In this document: piece after piece, positions 25,601-31,113 of the stretch | How the letters are laid out: each line of letters begins with the position of its first letter | Position numbering within the stretch: position 1 is the first letter of the stretch | IMG/VR virus record: IMGVR_UViG_3300030118_005064 | Coordinates: 1-55,670 of that record | DNA from: a virus | Reading direction: 5' to 3' (one strand) | DNA length: 55,670 nt | Made by a program: the position numbers and the translations under genes | Notes under the pieces: model-generated | Database searches by the model: none | What the model saw: only the letters and a program-made list of their open reading frames with translations | What the model was told of the DNA's origin: nothing

Positions 25601-27251
25601 GGAGCGTATCACGCAAGTTTCCAGCCTTCTTGGGCAAGACCAAATCGGCAGGCAGGTGCGCTACAGCGATGGTCGTCGTATGACGGGGCCGTTCGGTTGC
25701 CCCATACGGACATTGAGGAACGCATCCACGACCACGCGCATGTACCCCAACGATGAGGTCGGACAAGGTGTGGAGGAATTGGCAAGGGCTCACCGGCACT
25801 ACATAGTGGACTGGTGGGGCAACACTCGTGGTGAGGATGTCAGGCGTTTCCCTGTGCGTGGTTTCGGCCTTCGTCCGTCGTGGGATGCCGAGGACGCTTA
25901 CGCCGATACGAATGTGACACACCGTCCTGCCGCACATGATTTGTTTGGCGGCGACGGCACCGACCGCTACAGTGGGAATACCAACAGCGACAACAACTCA
26001 GCGAGCAACATGAGCAAGGTAGATTGGTTCAATCCAGCCAGTGCTCTCAGAGTTGGAGACCGTGGTGATGGCCGTGGTGTCCGTTGGCCCACGGTGTTCA
26101 ATGAAAGCCTGCTCATGGCTGTCAGTGAAAAGCACGATGCTACTGGCCTTGTTCTCAGTCATAGCACTGCCGAGCCAATCCTTGGACAAGGACTCGTCAG
26201 ACCCAGCAATCTTGCTCTGCAAGACGGTGAGGTTGAGCGCGGTATCAGTGACCGTGTTGACCTCAACGCAGACGACGGTTTGCTCAAACCGTCAGCGAGT
26301 ATCGGCGAGGCAACCGAAACGGTCAACGCTGACGACAGAGGAGCAGAACCTGTGTCTCGCAACGATGTTCGCATCGGACTGGATGTGGACACACTGGCTG
26401 AACTCAACGACGGTGTGTCTCGTGAGTATGTCGTCATGTCTACAGAGGCTCACAGTCTTCACACCGACAAGGAAGTGGGACAGCGCACCAACATCCGAGG
26501 TGCGTACGATGTTGGTAGTCGCACGCTCAAGGATTTGGACATGACCGCTCTCAACTGGTCGGACAAGCCTGTGACGGGCGTAGTCAAGCACTCCAACGCT
26601 CACGCTATGTGGGCACTCGGTGGCACTTACATCATGGAGTGGAGCAAGCACGCTGGTGTCCTTGATGTCAAAGGCTGGGGCAAAGCAGGAGCGTCTTCGT
26701 CGTCTAACCCCTACCAAGATGCCAATCACGATTCTGCGTTGGAAAACATCAACTACACGGACAGCACAATCCAATTCATCTACCGACCTGCTCACGGCCT
26801 TGACCACAAGCACAGTCAAATGTTCCGAGCGTTCCTCAACACGGGCGGTCCACAAACCGGCTCCAATTTCTACAGGGCTACTTCCGGTGGAAAGTACGGC
26901 ATGTTCACGAGCGATGTACCTTCGGCCCGTACGGGCACGCCCAGCAGTCCTCCGTACGCTCCAGTGTACACTGTGGTCCCAACGAGCAGTACGACCGTTC
27001 CTGACAGTCAAGGGCCGAAGATTCAGGGCGTTGAGGTCAGCGGCTACGACAAGGCCGATGTACGCTCACCAGTGGCCCGTATGGTCATGTCAGAGAACAC
27101 GCTGGAGCATTTCCGTTCCGATGCCAGCCGTCGCTCTACGGATGACGAGGAAGGCGACTACAGCGTTCAGCCACGATTCAGTCAGACCCTGCATCCAAAG
27201 GGGAGCAAGGGCGATGCAAGTTATAACACCGGAGACCATAGCGGGGAGTGA
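10659..27251 (+). CDS. Giant virion structural / tail fibre-type protein, 5,530 aa
   Basis: One uninterrupted reading frame covers 16.6 kb, 30% of the window. ATG 10659 lies one base after the previous stop; an in-frame GTG at 10650 is an alternative. The N-terminal ~235 residues are concanavalin/LamG-like (FTLESWFIPDCGG, then VISLFVNGDLAVSQTL, then LGLWRFEEP). Small beta modules occur at about nt 12535-12780 and 13237-13455. 'DASLFP'-type modules occur near 14630, 15130 and 23610. A beta-propeller-like region with repeated 'DGTK' turns spans about 24250-25020. The rest is Gly/Ser/Asn/His/Tyr-rich beta-type sequence with few Cys and no catalytic motif I recognise. The composition suggests an extracellular multi-domain fibre or particle-decorating protein for adsorption. 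Its place between tail-tip genes and an effector/baseplate-hub cluster supports this. Confidence 0.65.
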   Translation: MSLLIEPGFGLKFNGISDSVLVPVNSKQIHGIQDEGRKALPVSLNAFTLESWFIPDCGGVVFEQENVMRLTVGSPSSPAPATFEVRLRNPASGREAIYTLSTAKPVTKANGRIAYWDGVLYPAVNEIHDAYLATDAGRNDVTAFNSGHRELLNVTVMFDRRVISLFVNGDLAVSQTLEEPHELVTQQNHIYLGGRGGDFRGTLESVHLSKGALPSGYQQYAPVKSDNTLGLWRFEEPIEPISLITTTPSISASTGASSTVNVGTTAAQALVDELTGQSGLTSVDFTDTTKAYNSGSYSVTVHSSTSTSTATIPKVPYNILINPLGFNQTTGKPTNKAPERMRLMSVDASAGTIVVESIHLDFEANASTGRRGALMAHDAGRFVIITGDCIVDTGKGNEFQPYGSGTQFSQRQGQVCIDESDYENHGVVFSQSMAVDSHEYNKFSASTTNMGSDLLAGHCGRHTLNHVVSHPFMGLLPPTSHHSVDKKLDMGSDVITAAFPSQFSDIRSTVPANSIVSSYDIHSPIKVQSITSSTVVSSLVENGMSDIADSQREVLAFGGEGFNPVPFLLKSVPSHQETGNTRHAIPSVNSRIATLSLPNLATYDYAPFVQVHYNALDYEGTEFSVGATSRLTGNISGSNKVLTLQSIKSFGHDGQTILGMNIRIGGTAATTDSQVFATINYSAKTLTFSAAVASGFATAATTGAIVQKLDLTPKLLVEKTLPSVSTILTGSYSILDLIHDSMAIGPLTLFSPGGVIDFETPSMLALTDGQLEGDNSEGVVAEKVLNQDLCPENYLPLTSTDPPATTPQAIALATAELSSRNSVFHRVLVRSNKSEIADVEEVADATTQLASNGSRPRTGVFINNGSGYSSSTSSAMTVDGADATAFFEVGDRLYKADGTDLGAITAVSSTSVTVGGGTTAAVVDDDELFSQPQMFGLGTTNQSTCVNEYFDIIEHTSVGGRTSLVVQPSDRERLNMLSKMSDSSDRANFISIENLIARGRVVSFADGEDGESVLTAYGTSGDLASSSVYVKGSAAPDSHIVKEIMPGAPVVTMMLGGVGQGAINTKETYDPSPLARLAWNTRHDCQTRVTSTTSTTAVVAPLNNRTTDLQSWGTYCFPKVGTVYLEVASNEGESIKFATAQYTSKTGDTFTFASGTGHQGTGKFVLADGTESDSFSAWVTATGMTAGSVLHVDDKFGEESMCNDGTTINDRLFQTLDTVQHDYQLGTQYASTRALVEIPLFEEFFFDRPDQGIFPGPDNTMKIHIDATHTAHSWAPSPVGRRVPSVSPRDPEIFGPFSYAIQADTHRSGTKVTQPYDSSTHRIYVEDASLFPIPSAPPVSVAGLGGSARYRRAFLASGEWVIYSARDTSNNFLTVVGSASDDFIASENFFRDLKVGAFILPAPGYQDMNYTGIADNPSLISAGYENRRPFYFDRSNVMTQGGNTDYGLKQYVSAIELRAGPKSNPHLPKIKSKRPRAKVIAVSGSPATSITLDDASLFPKDSPDSDYKFRVAWRNASGTVFRGFYTGRTSNTLTISSSDSGFTPSVGDEVYIEDLHATASGTFPKVKETFLSRAWSHPFCVGGLRQGDTVWMNMHYTNPHAIEGMFCKSRGTLNEAEVWKGFNGGVGSLHANPRDSIPMENFLIGDSCVETAQNLVQHINKTVEVNYDALGLDETPPVVAFIDPYQCTEDFARVLLYDVEHDREFIAFQDIHMQVQSSPAAATIGTQSGLKTGAIVNSNDASGSLLDVAAGFPSQNKNLNTTAKSDFIESAYAHGSNVNESVSGGLSTHSVGGIENTADDGYSTRTNHAVADVADALAKHQEIEASVRERSTFFDTPDGTRVIPAFLAMKGIRNSTLTLDDTRLNQLDHWTKMDFVRRLSVDLGEVALRDGVTNIESAAREVVRLINQAGAKNGKTHARRPNDQFLGENDKFDPASVHQKADFAATASTHDPAPFWDVKKAFANHDRGTHMGYVRAHLGRVVLDSDGNQGFSVVIHSTIPGASGRNFCAWLDASRAQTPYRPQYLIGHGGRFRNYWCQPDEISGENMHPAPMPINRFGRPFAPITTLKEYLPPENVDDETMNNLNFGADTVDSGTNLQFSNTEVVSGRTSNTLLNESFETQSPASALVDGLRVGTKAKSRINFGGMTMAGIPGWSPDLSKWGYTNDGTVNATRYGNASNASDAMTVTTEGSDDGYIPKTDMLAENIGSRPLYGLRFEDHRGDNHTIRLLYKQFGKSFSGENTYLPPTLDEEVIVHFDDRDVGQGGFTIGRHIVGTGEVCGEKTGGSAKKFKGNLWNTYPSPIVGVKVATSLSSGTMTVTLDAPYDTSAPAVMQSHPDILGYLGFPKSGMFQLSKHGTGGSDHQGLTFYYTSRTHNNYSGSHKFFGVLGGSASHSNGDWYMSPRINFTSLLTDEVIAAAVAHAINMESTTQDNIEATSFDCTDMFAPDGRTLGEWGVSPTAIRIKVRSDSKVPLNRLFEANVAKDFGLLDGVSTETVDSGTHLQGLTDADKDAGVRLDIGYIPKTVLHISTKYRGTNANTATPVLVDSQNSVVDIIDWQRNLRGENFTDIAGDHIIPRVDSPCVEVHSFSDPDISVATNESWALLGKPASDTANSWGEPFIVWHSSNAWARVRSKAGVSDPEEVVTIESKSTNPVAFPNPAANDILWKRSSTYRDFSQIDGVRIAGSKNSSPFLHFRGGRDSPDHYVPLYFGGGFSGVVTDINDGTQNDYADFYTHPYSNGPTGSAGFQNVGEIAGSFALIDTNAMMAMFPGTVYLDQHKGQNHPPFFNQDAILPFDMTKGANSKATGLDYTDGTNSVHANIPSPVILRFAHPHARYKHDSSASDATTYMIFGPGQAFPHNTATTEPQGANIVTAGNGYSAVPIHIGGDASKDSFLPNQLANGDSGEHSGFNRGNALAHLPMTTFFQKNNVSGFNYTMNWQPTKGFPNVNASGSRTYSQTNIMGFFYEGSDQSVTGLPKHYHPFNHIFDDISSNAVGGSSHPTTRKSSVIWHMDGGYHPGGHFLDDHVRKNPKNHAASAFLSTGSGAKHNTSAFRPAGLLAKAYLSYYGGSPDNQVLDDNVVVVDATRCQNAEELGAVLSGAINTFPGKDPLKAIGGTFMPSMQNAHKQDRYGWVELAVNEYNAENGGTPASLRVTSTTTTLPDYGWLRVSNGTTAGFAPYISHSVSAPNITFTLAKNTITSNTNVVDPQARSAITPDSNYKAYVWAKAGTHRFNNAASGASRDHITQVHFGGFQDAVDRTKPVGAVGWHGEAYSYLNSYEASNKIGANLHPAGLGAWHPFLGFNPYGAAETCVSGGSPVSKLAEGGAVVSFYEDYCVSGLASRHLVAITHESELPLIAKADKDGVSGMGDWLHVGQTGNIEHAGTVAWDASKVHNKDRYVGTATAGPHVEAQVHSGFSLPTASSDYPAVGSAPSDSQLHRTIQSGDMVRANACNYPTGDLFWDESVVKNSAFHEDRGTYGVECIGVSDRNDYLNTAATPYKGLYNYYNERSAARNFLPEHVVWKRMDGGSVTMPAVNARGLGMIPWTKRKDGSEYKTVGEKILGNNRFSFETTNAAMFPIIQAQELSHPQLAEQHPLEIRNALLIPNEHIQFQSVSVVDDTGQEHRLEGGSPLGTVIMDFRHISDREIEGLAPALAGAGVSPNLKIRLPNPDEIPGNIVVRSGFDRLQGYQNETIGSGGLQHPAQASAQLQSMFGNSQPGPRLFPTWENNGWEHLSQDAEDISSDTSHSRLKFPASTSEGWSDHTDNAPLDSAYEPHDRSLFFHVTRMGVSMTHRYDVDELTYSSFSGTEITVGSTPEAATWTDSNEQSSGRYFLRVYDPTTDKGVIASYTGVGTNKFTGVVYSPDFSSFVAGKTGLKVVPSYYMPAGSTRLFAARRLRDHAEYSGASPDMKSIDWFTLYSNLPANTGAMAATSTAYTNLTKPKMTPMPIPRMGHHHVNATMALMPGHYAHPAYQRLYDLNTACQSANYKSADHDLIGPLEATRTSVTATLQSDGYVRDPLAWFSTPTAPFGPSDIHGGSFTLLTETKVKYEGYGIAASAGSNAGTINSQGGHTLVLEAANTYTLNNHFPDPLEVGAYQIIIQPNVFKQQLQGFHLNHGTENKAPSESGTKVTELTGQQVNTVIAIEKNMSTRGAYALILAEAMMADVRGCEVILNEVILDIEPDAGSQFTNLAPLALYNPLGVQESTSPSFTRRSLPYRPGMFESSTPGRTLTIPWWGILHKDGATSSSADKFKHLEWHKPDNYYQLCRANYGSVGAQLTLAGYPTSFLDIYEPHKRLRSLNPNCIVISDNDSDTIVVDDNALFPVQPYYGENLVYFKNGIRYTATYTNRTGTLAHATLGESDTFSGVTGTTEFWANLSAGTVLRLTTPYDNGDADSLYINSQTSLMTRNLPQVANGSRDTNSLQPADAFLCMWHPNLGRPFTWYSDDNSRSFYANTGVADAPVNQKPYNHVPEHFETIHYHDFNYVASKGPFALGMEWIKPPVTETDSYSLQAVSDSVGTLSNRRGINFQQILATTTWMTGIRVVGSDIITSNRGNNNDFDTDNVFFSKIDIANTDGIFDQQSAGLGDSDLNSCDGFDIDPSGTKMIVTDFHGGGIRSATLASAFDVSSTFTFTGSRNVSSQTGIRAVSWNNDGTKYFIGYTSTVRQFTAGTAYVVASGDTEGTSATLSFSNISDIVFSPDGSKVWYGDTNGYVREYSLSTPYDTSTGSATVTLDLRTYFLNRTASVSSNSATSTPWLSGIDWSDDGTKLYVSTLYGVIDDSKMSNNPSPATVNGIDGANTTNRFPIMEISISTTTEREGTGAAFTAAEIDADAVLTHQGGTLGSNKYNFFGFWGGGSHGGGAVSRLESYGHSLIGWGSDTFGMDCETYQDSTGVATLTLPNDRNRCFGYRMAVRQLYNRPRWSPYIRGWLEVANSNAMLGYYHGPLIQHDSKSNGWDYVGSDSGESDADITAMNIGILERITQVSSLLGQDQIGRQVRYSDGRRMTGPFGCPIRTLRNASTTTRMYPNDEVGQGVEELARAHRHYIVDWWGNTRGEDVRRFPVRGFGLRPSWDAEDAYADTNVTHRPAAHDLFGGDGTDRYSGNTNSDNNSASNMSKVDWFNPASALRVGDRGDGRGVRWPTVFNESLLMAVSEKHDATGLVLSHSTAEPILGQGLVRPSNLALQDGEVERGISDRVDLNADDGLLKPSASIGEATETVNADDRGAEPVSRNDVRIGLDVDTLAELNDGVSREYVVMSTEAHSLHTDKEVGQRTNIRGAYDVGSRTLKDLDMTALNWSDKPVTGVVKHSNAHAMWALGGTYIMEWSKHAGVLDVKGWGKAGASSSSNPYQDANHDSALENINYTDSTIQFIYRPAHGLDHKHSQMFRAFLNTGGPQTGSNFYRATSGGKYGMFTSDVPSARTGTPSSPPYAPVYTVVPTSSTTVPDSQGPKIQGVEVSGYDKADVRSPVARMVMSENTLEHFRSDASRRSTDDEEGDYSVQPRFSQTLHPKGSKGDASYNTGDHSGE

Positions 27252-27256
27252 GGCGC

Positions 27257-27661
27257 ATGACACCGATGGAGAAGGCTTGGGTCATCTTGAAAGAGATGCG
27301 TCAAACGGAATTAGGTGAACATCATGAAGAGTTTCCCAGTTCTTACGGTGAAGTGACTCATTACCACGGTACAGGAGAAGCGTATGCTCCGTCTATTCAA
27401 AGACAAGGACTTCAACCGGGTCTTGGACATCATGGGTATGGAGTGTATATGACGCCTGACCTTGCGGAAGCCGAGTATTACGCAAGAAAGCACCGATACG
27501 GCGGCATACGCTACAATTCCCAAAATTACCAACAAAGCGAACCCGTCGTTTTTGCGGTTAGGGGTAACCAACTACCAATTGAAACCATGACACCCGAAAT
27601 ATCGTTCCTTGATTCTGCTCCGGTGCCCCCACAGCGACTTGTGAGGATTCAAGGGAAGTGA
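27257..27661 (+). CDS. PARP-like ADP-ribosyltransferase, candidate virion-delivered effector
   Basis: A 134-aa protein. Residues 1-13 (MTPMEKAWVILKE) carry the AWxxLK tag shared with the proteins at 505 and 52962. Residues 33-132 fit a compact ADP-ribosyltransferase fold: 'HYHGT' with candidate catalytic His37, an 'I.RQGL' helix (47-52), 'GYGVYMT' with Tyr64 in the place of the PARP GxGxYF Tyr, a following 'A.YYA' helix, and Glu114 in 'TPEISF' as the third H-Y-E residue. Such enzymes transfer ADP-ribose from NAD+ to proteins or nucleic acids. The ATG at 27257 follows GGGGAG; GTG 27248 overlaps the giant gene stop but would displace the tag. The target is unknown. Confidence 0.6.
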   Translation: MTPMEKAWVILKEMRQTELGEHHEEFPSSYGEVTHYHGTGEAYAPSIQRQGLQPGLGHHGYGVYMTPDLAEAEYYARKHRYGGIRYNSQNYQQSEPVVFAVRGNQLPIETMTPEISFLDSAPVPPQRLVRIQGK

Positions 27662-27664
27662 AGA

Positions 27665-29317
27665 ATGATGGCACTGGGCAAGAATCTCTCAACCGGTCGG
27701 TCTGACGCCGCTCAGGACTCGGTAATGAAGGTGATTCGCAAGCCACGCTTTGTTGACAACGCCGTGCGACACGGTGAGTACACCAAGACTGCCGCTGGCT
27801 TTGTCGTCAACGCTCCTACACAGTCGGACTTCATGCCGACCACGGAGAAGCGTTACAGGCTGATTGAGGAGGAAGATACCATTCGTTTGCTTCACAATCC
27901 GTCGGACAGTGTTCGCTACGAAGGGGCGCTGTTCCTTGATGGTGACAAGGTGACGACTGCCAGCACGCTACCTGCGCTCGTGGTGGGCGCTGAGAACAAC
28001 GACCAAGCCCTCGTCGTGTCGCAAATCCAAGACGCCACCAAAGGCACACGGTACAGGCTGGAGAACCTCAAAGGTCGCAATCTCAAGTCCATCGGCTTCA
28101 CCGACAAAACCATCCATTTTTCTCAGAAAGTTGGCGTGGGCTTGCGAACTTCTGACTTGGCTCACCGTGTTGCCAAAGCAAACACCAGCGGTATCAATGG
28201 CGTACGGGCTCGTACCCCCAGCCTGACTTTTTTGGCCCAAGACTTCTTGGGCGTGGAAGCGTACACGGCACTCCGGTTTTTATCCAAGCATGACGGCTAC
28301 AGCCCCAAGGCTGACCGATTTGGAAATGTTTGCTACTTCCCACAGAACCACATTGAGCGTGAACACTTTGTAGGTGAGAACAGAGTTCTCGGCGGCTCTA
28401 TAGAAGAAGCCAGTGAAAGCACGCCAAACCGTGTTGTCGTGCGTGGCAAATCAAGAGCCAACAACCAAGACAACGCTGTTCAAGTCAACGACTTCGGCAG
28501 GCAACAAAACGGCATCACCGAGGTTCCGGGTGGCATTCATGCTCCTACTGCTGTGACCAAAGCCAGTGCTAAAGCCATCGGCCAGCGCATGTTGAAAATG
28601 GCAAAGAACTCTACGGGCAGTCGTAGGTTGGTGGATGTCACTGCCGCCAGTCACATGCACCCCGGTGACATGGTGTCGTATCAGACAAGGACCGACAATG
28701 AGCGCTACATTGTACTTGGTAGTCGCATCAACCTCAATGACAAAACCAGTGAACTACATGTGAACTCAGTGGATGTGACGCTGGAAGATGTTCTGCAACG
28801 CTTCCAAGAAATAGATGTCAGCGGTAGCACCGATGCCAACGATGAGCGTAACAGGCAATTCGCTGTAGAGGAGTTTTCTACTTCGTTTGGCTTCAAGGTC
28901 CGAGTAAGTTGGCAACTGTCCGAGCGTGCGGACATGAATCGGGGCGTCGGCTACACCATCGGACTACCTCGCCGAAACACCATCAACGGTGCACGACAGT
29001 TGCAAGGTACAGGCGTCCTTATCAACAATGGAGGCGGCTATGCAGTGGGCACGACTTCCTACACCGTGGACGGCACCTCGGCTTCCTCCGCCTTTGTCAC
29101 CGACAACCAAGCCGTCTACACTGCTAACGGAAACAAACTGGGCCACATCCATCTTGCTTCTGTCGGCTCTACTACCGTTGTTATCAAGTCAGCCAGCGTG
29201 CACAAAGTAGCCAACAACGACGAACTCTTTTTGTTGTCCGACTCAGCCGAAGCACTCAACAACCACCTGAAAATTGGTGCCGTACACAGTTATTTCTTGA
29301 AAAACAGGAGAGGATGA
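27665..29317 (+). CDS. Baseplate / tail-hub-like protein
   Basis: A 550-aa protein. The first 60% is mixed beta with a stretch (residues ~300-380: RRLVDVTAASHMHPGDMVSY, then GSRINLNDKTSELHVN) like the hub domain of phage baseplate proteins, where a rigid ring domain ends with a conserved strand and helix (VTLEDVLQRFQEID). Residues ~445-525 hold a beta module (GVLINNGGGYAVGTTSYTVDG, later NDELFLL) clearly homologous to one in the giant protein at 13237. ATG codons at 27665 and 27668 are both usable. Position among tail-tip genes fits a baseplate hub; no lysozyme or peptidase motif is seen. Confidence 0.45.
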   Translation: MMALGKNLSTGRSDAAQDSVMKVIRKPRFVDNAVRHGEYTKTAAGFVVNAPTQSDFMPTTEKRYRLIEEEDTIRLLHNPSDSVRYEGALFLDGDKVTTASTLPALVVGAENNDQALVVSQIQDATKGTRYRLENLKGRNLKSIGFTDKTIHFSQKVGVGLRTSDLAHRVAKANTSGINGVRARTPSLTFLAQDFLGVEAYTALRFLSKHDGYSPKADRFGNVCYFPQNHIEREHFVGENRVLGGSIEEASESTPNRVVVRGKSRANNQDNAVQVNDFGRQQNGITEVPGGIHAPTAVTKASAKAIGQRMLKMAKNSTGSRRLVDVTAASHMHPGDMVSYQTRTDNERYIVLGSRINLNDKTSELHVNSVDVTLEDVLQRFQEIDVSGSTDANDERNRQFAVEEFSTSFGFKVRVSWQLSERADMNRGVGYTIGLPRRNTINGARQLQGTGVLINNGGGYAVGTTSYTVDGTSASSAFVTDNQAVYTANGNKLGHIHLASVGSTTVVIKSASVHKVANNDELFLLSDSAEALNNHLKIGAVHSYFLKNRRG

Positions 29318-29318
29318 T

Positions 29319-29675
29319 TTGCCACTACTTAACGAAGGAACGAGATTTTTGATTGACACTTTGAAGAGTCGCATCAATGAAGTGGTCTTCGGATTTGACG
29401 GAACTGTTGCTACGCAGGAGGATGGCGGTATCGGCAGTCCTGCTGTCGTGGTCACGCCGACGGTCAGGGTGATTGACGACAATACGCTGATTGTTGAGGC
29501 CAAACTGGCTTTGGACACTTCGTTCACCCGTCCACTAAGAGAGGTTGTCATTCGTTTCAAGAATCCCAGTGATTCCACGGACACCACGGACATCATGCGC
29601 TACACCTATAACTCAGTCCAAAAGACAAGCAACAACGAACTCCAATTTTCAGCCATCATTGAGGTGACAGTATGA
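29319..29675 (+). CDS. Hypothetical baseplate-associated protein, 118 aa
   Basis: A small beta-rich protein starting at TTG 29319 (LPLLNEGTRFLIDTLKSR), with GGAGAGG about five bases upstream. There is an N-terminal helix, then antiparallel-type strands (NTLIVEAKLAL, LREVVIRFKNP, LQFSAIIEVTV). No known family. The stop overlaps the next start (ATGA, 29672-29675), so it is made together with the fibre-like protein downstream. A small baseplate or fibre-connector role is plausible. Confidence 0.6.
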   Translation: MPLLNEGTRFLIDTLKSRINEVVFGFDGTVATQEDGGIGSPAVVVTPTVRVIDDNTLIVEAKLALDTSFTRPLREVVIRFKNPSDSTDTTDIMRYTYNSVQKTSNNELQFSAIIEVTV

Positions 29676-30865
29676 CGAACCCAAAAGCAGGACACACGAG
29701 CGCAAGTGGAATGGGCACCGACGCCCAAGGATTGAGAGACGGCGACGGCCTTACGAGCCCCAGTCTAACGAATCTCTACGAAGGTCTCCATGGCAACGGT
29801 ATCATGAGGTTGGGCGATGGAGCAAGAGGCGATTCATTGAGAAACAGCATCGTTTCCAACACGCCGGGTTTTATTGAGATAGGCTCTTCACAAGGCGAAA
29901 TCAAAGTCTACGGAGGATTCTGTACGCTTGACGGCGTGCTGTACAAGTTTGCAGGCGGACCGGGTGCAAGTGAGTCGTTCATTGTGGGCACGACAGGGAG
30001 CGGAGCAAACCACAGCGGCGACTTGCCCAGCGTGCCCGGTAGCAACAGCGATGTCTTTGTCGTCGTCTACCTCGTCGGTAGGACAGGGCCGGAAGCCAAC
30101 CTGATGTACGAGATGGGGACGCCCGCCGCTCCCAGTAGCGGTACGCCTCTGATTCCCAACCGTTTTCTTTCAAGTCCAAGCATCAGTGGGAACACCGACG
30201 CCAATCATCAGCACACCGTTCTTGGTGTCCTACGCTACGCTATGACCGGTGGGGCAGGCAGTGTCACTGCATCCCTCAGTACAACGCCGACGATTCATGA
30301 CCGACGAACCTACATACGCTCTTCGCCGCTGTACCTCACTCCCATGACCAAAGGCTCCATCGGGAATGTTGACACCTCCAACGCACTCACCAGCGTTGAC
30401 GGCTTCTTTGCCAGCCCGGAGGACGGCGACCTCAGCGGGAGCACATTTGGCGCAATTTGGCAAACGCACAGGGCAGATGTAGCAGGTGCCAAGCATGGTG
30501 CCATCTACGCATCGGTGCCAAGAAATCTCAACACTACGCCTGTGACTAACACCTATGTGCTTGGCCCAAATCGTCTTGAAGTCGTTACGACGAGTGGAAA
30601 TGTCACCTTCACCTTTGACCAAGCCAATGTGTGGATTGTGACCACTGACAACAACCGCACCATCAACCCAACCGGTGCGTTTGGTGCTGGCCATGTTGTT
30701 GAAGTCTATCACAAGGCGGGCTCTCACACGCTTCATTTTGATTCAACGAGTGGTGGGCACAGCACCAGTACGAAAATCAATGTGGATGTCGCCGTCAACC
30801 AGTATGCCAAGTTCATCTACGACGGTGCGAACTGGCACAAGGTGGACCTGCACACGGTGAGTTGA
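29672..30865 (+). CDS. Tail fibre-like protein
   Basis: A 397-aa protein rich in Gly, Ser, Thr and Asn. Residues ~55-190 resemble an N-terminal virion-attachment part of fibres (GEIKVYGGFCTLDGVLYKF). The last ~85 residues match the beta-type C-terminal end often seen on phage fibres (VTFTFDQANVWIVTTDNN, HVVEVYHKAGSHTLHFD, YAKFIYDGANWHKVDL). No collagen-like repeats or enzymatic motif. Position at the 3' end of the virion module supports a receptor-binding or fibre role. Confidence 0.6.
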   Translation: MTNPKAGHTSASGMGTDAQGLRDGDGLTSPSLTNLYEGLHGNGIMRLGDGARGDSLRNSIVSNTPGFIEIGSSQGEIKVYGGFCTLDGVLYKFAGGPGASESFIVGTTGSGANHSGDLPSVPGSNSDVFVVVYLVGRTGPEANLMYEMGTPAAPSSGTPLIPNRFLSSPSISGNTDANHQHTVLGVLRYAMTGGAGSVTASLSTTPTIHDRRTYIRSSPLYLTPMTKGSIGNVDTSNALTSVDGFFASPEDGDLSGSTFGAIWQTHRADVAGAKHGAIYASVPRNLNTTPVTNTYVLGPNRLEVVTTSGNVTFTFDQANVWIVTTDNNRTINPTGAFGAGHVVEVYHKAGSHTLHFDSTSGGHSTSTKINVDVAVNQYAKFIYDGANWHKVDLHTVS

Positions 30866-31113
30866 TGAGTCAGTTCGTAGACCTGTTCAAGCAGAAGTGC
30901 GAGAACTGCAACCGCATCGCTCTGCCTCTTTGCATCGCTGGCAGTTATATCAGTGGCGAGAAGGCGGTCGTCCATCAGTGTCCGTTCTGCAACTACCTAC
31001 GCTTCCACGGGCAACTCGGCTTCAAGGGAGAGCGCAAACGCAGGGTCAAGCCTGTCGCCAAACAGACTGGCGGTCGGCTGTCCAAGTATCTCATCCGTCG
31101 GGCTGAGAGATAA
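30865..31113 (+). CDS. Small zinc-finger protein, 82 aa
   Basis: The N-terminal half has two CxxC pairs, CENC (residues ~12-15) and CPFC (~39-42), forming a likely zinc ribbon; the C-terminal half is strongly basic (GERKRRVKPVAKQTGG, then LSKYLIRRAER), suggesting nucleic-acid binding. The ATG shares its A with the previous TGA stop; an in-frame TTG at 30862 is less likely. It is the last plus-strand gene before the strand switch, and its stop (31111-31113) directly abuts the thermosome stop on the other strand. Could be a late regulator or a virion DNA-binding protein. Confidence 0.65.
   Translation: MSQFVDLFKQKCENCNRIALPLCIAGSYISGEKAVVHQCPFCNYLRFHGQLGFKGERKRRVKPVAKQTGGRLSKYLIRRAER

Noticed and set aside
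26620-27318. 232-aa plus-strand frame overlapping the giant gene end
   Set aside because: Out-of-frame shadow with Arg/Thr/Ser-rich low-quality translation; the giant protein and the ADP-ribosyltransferase-like gene explain the region.
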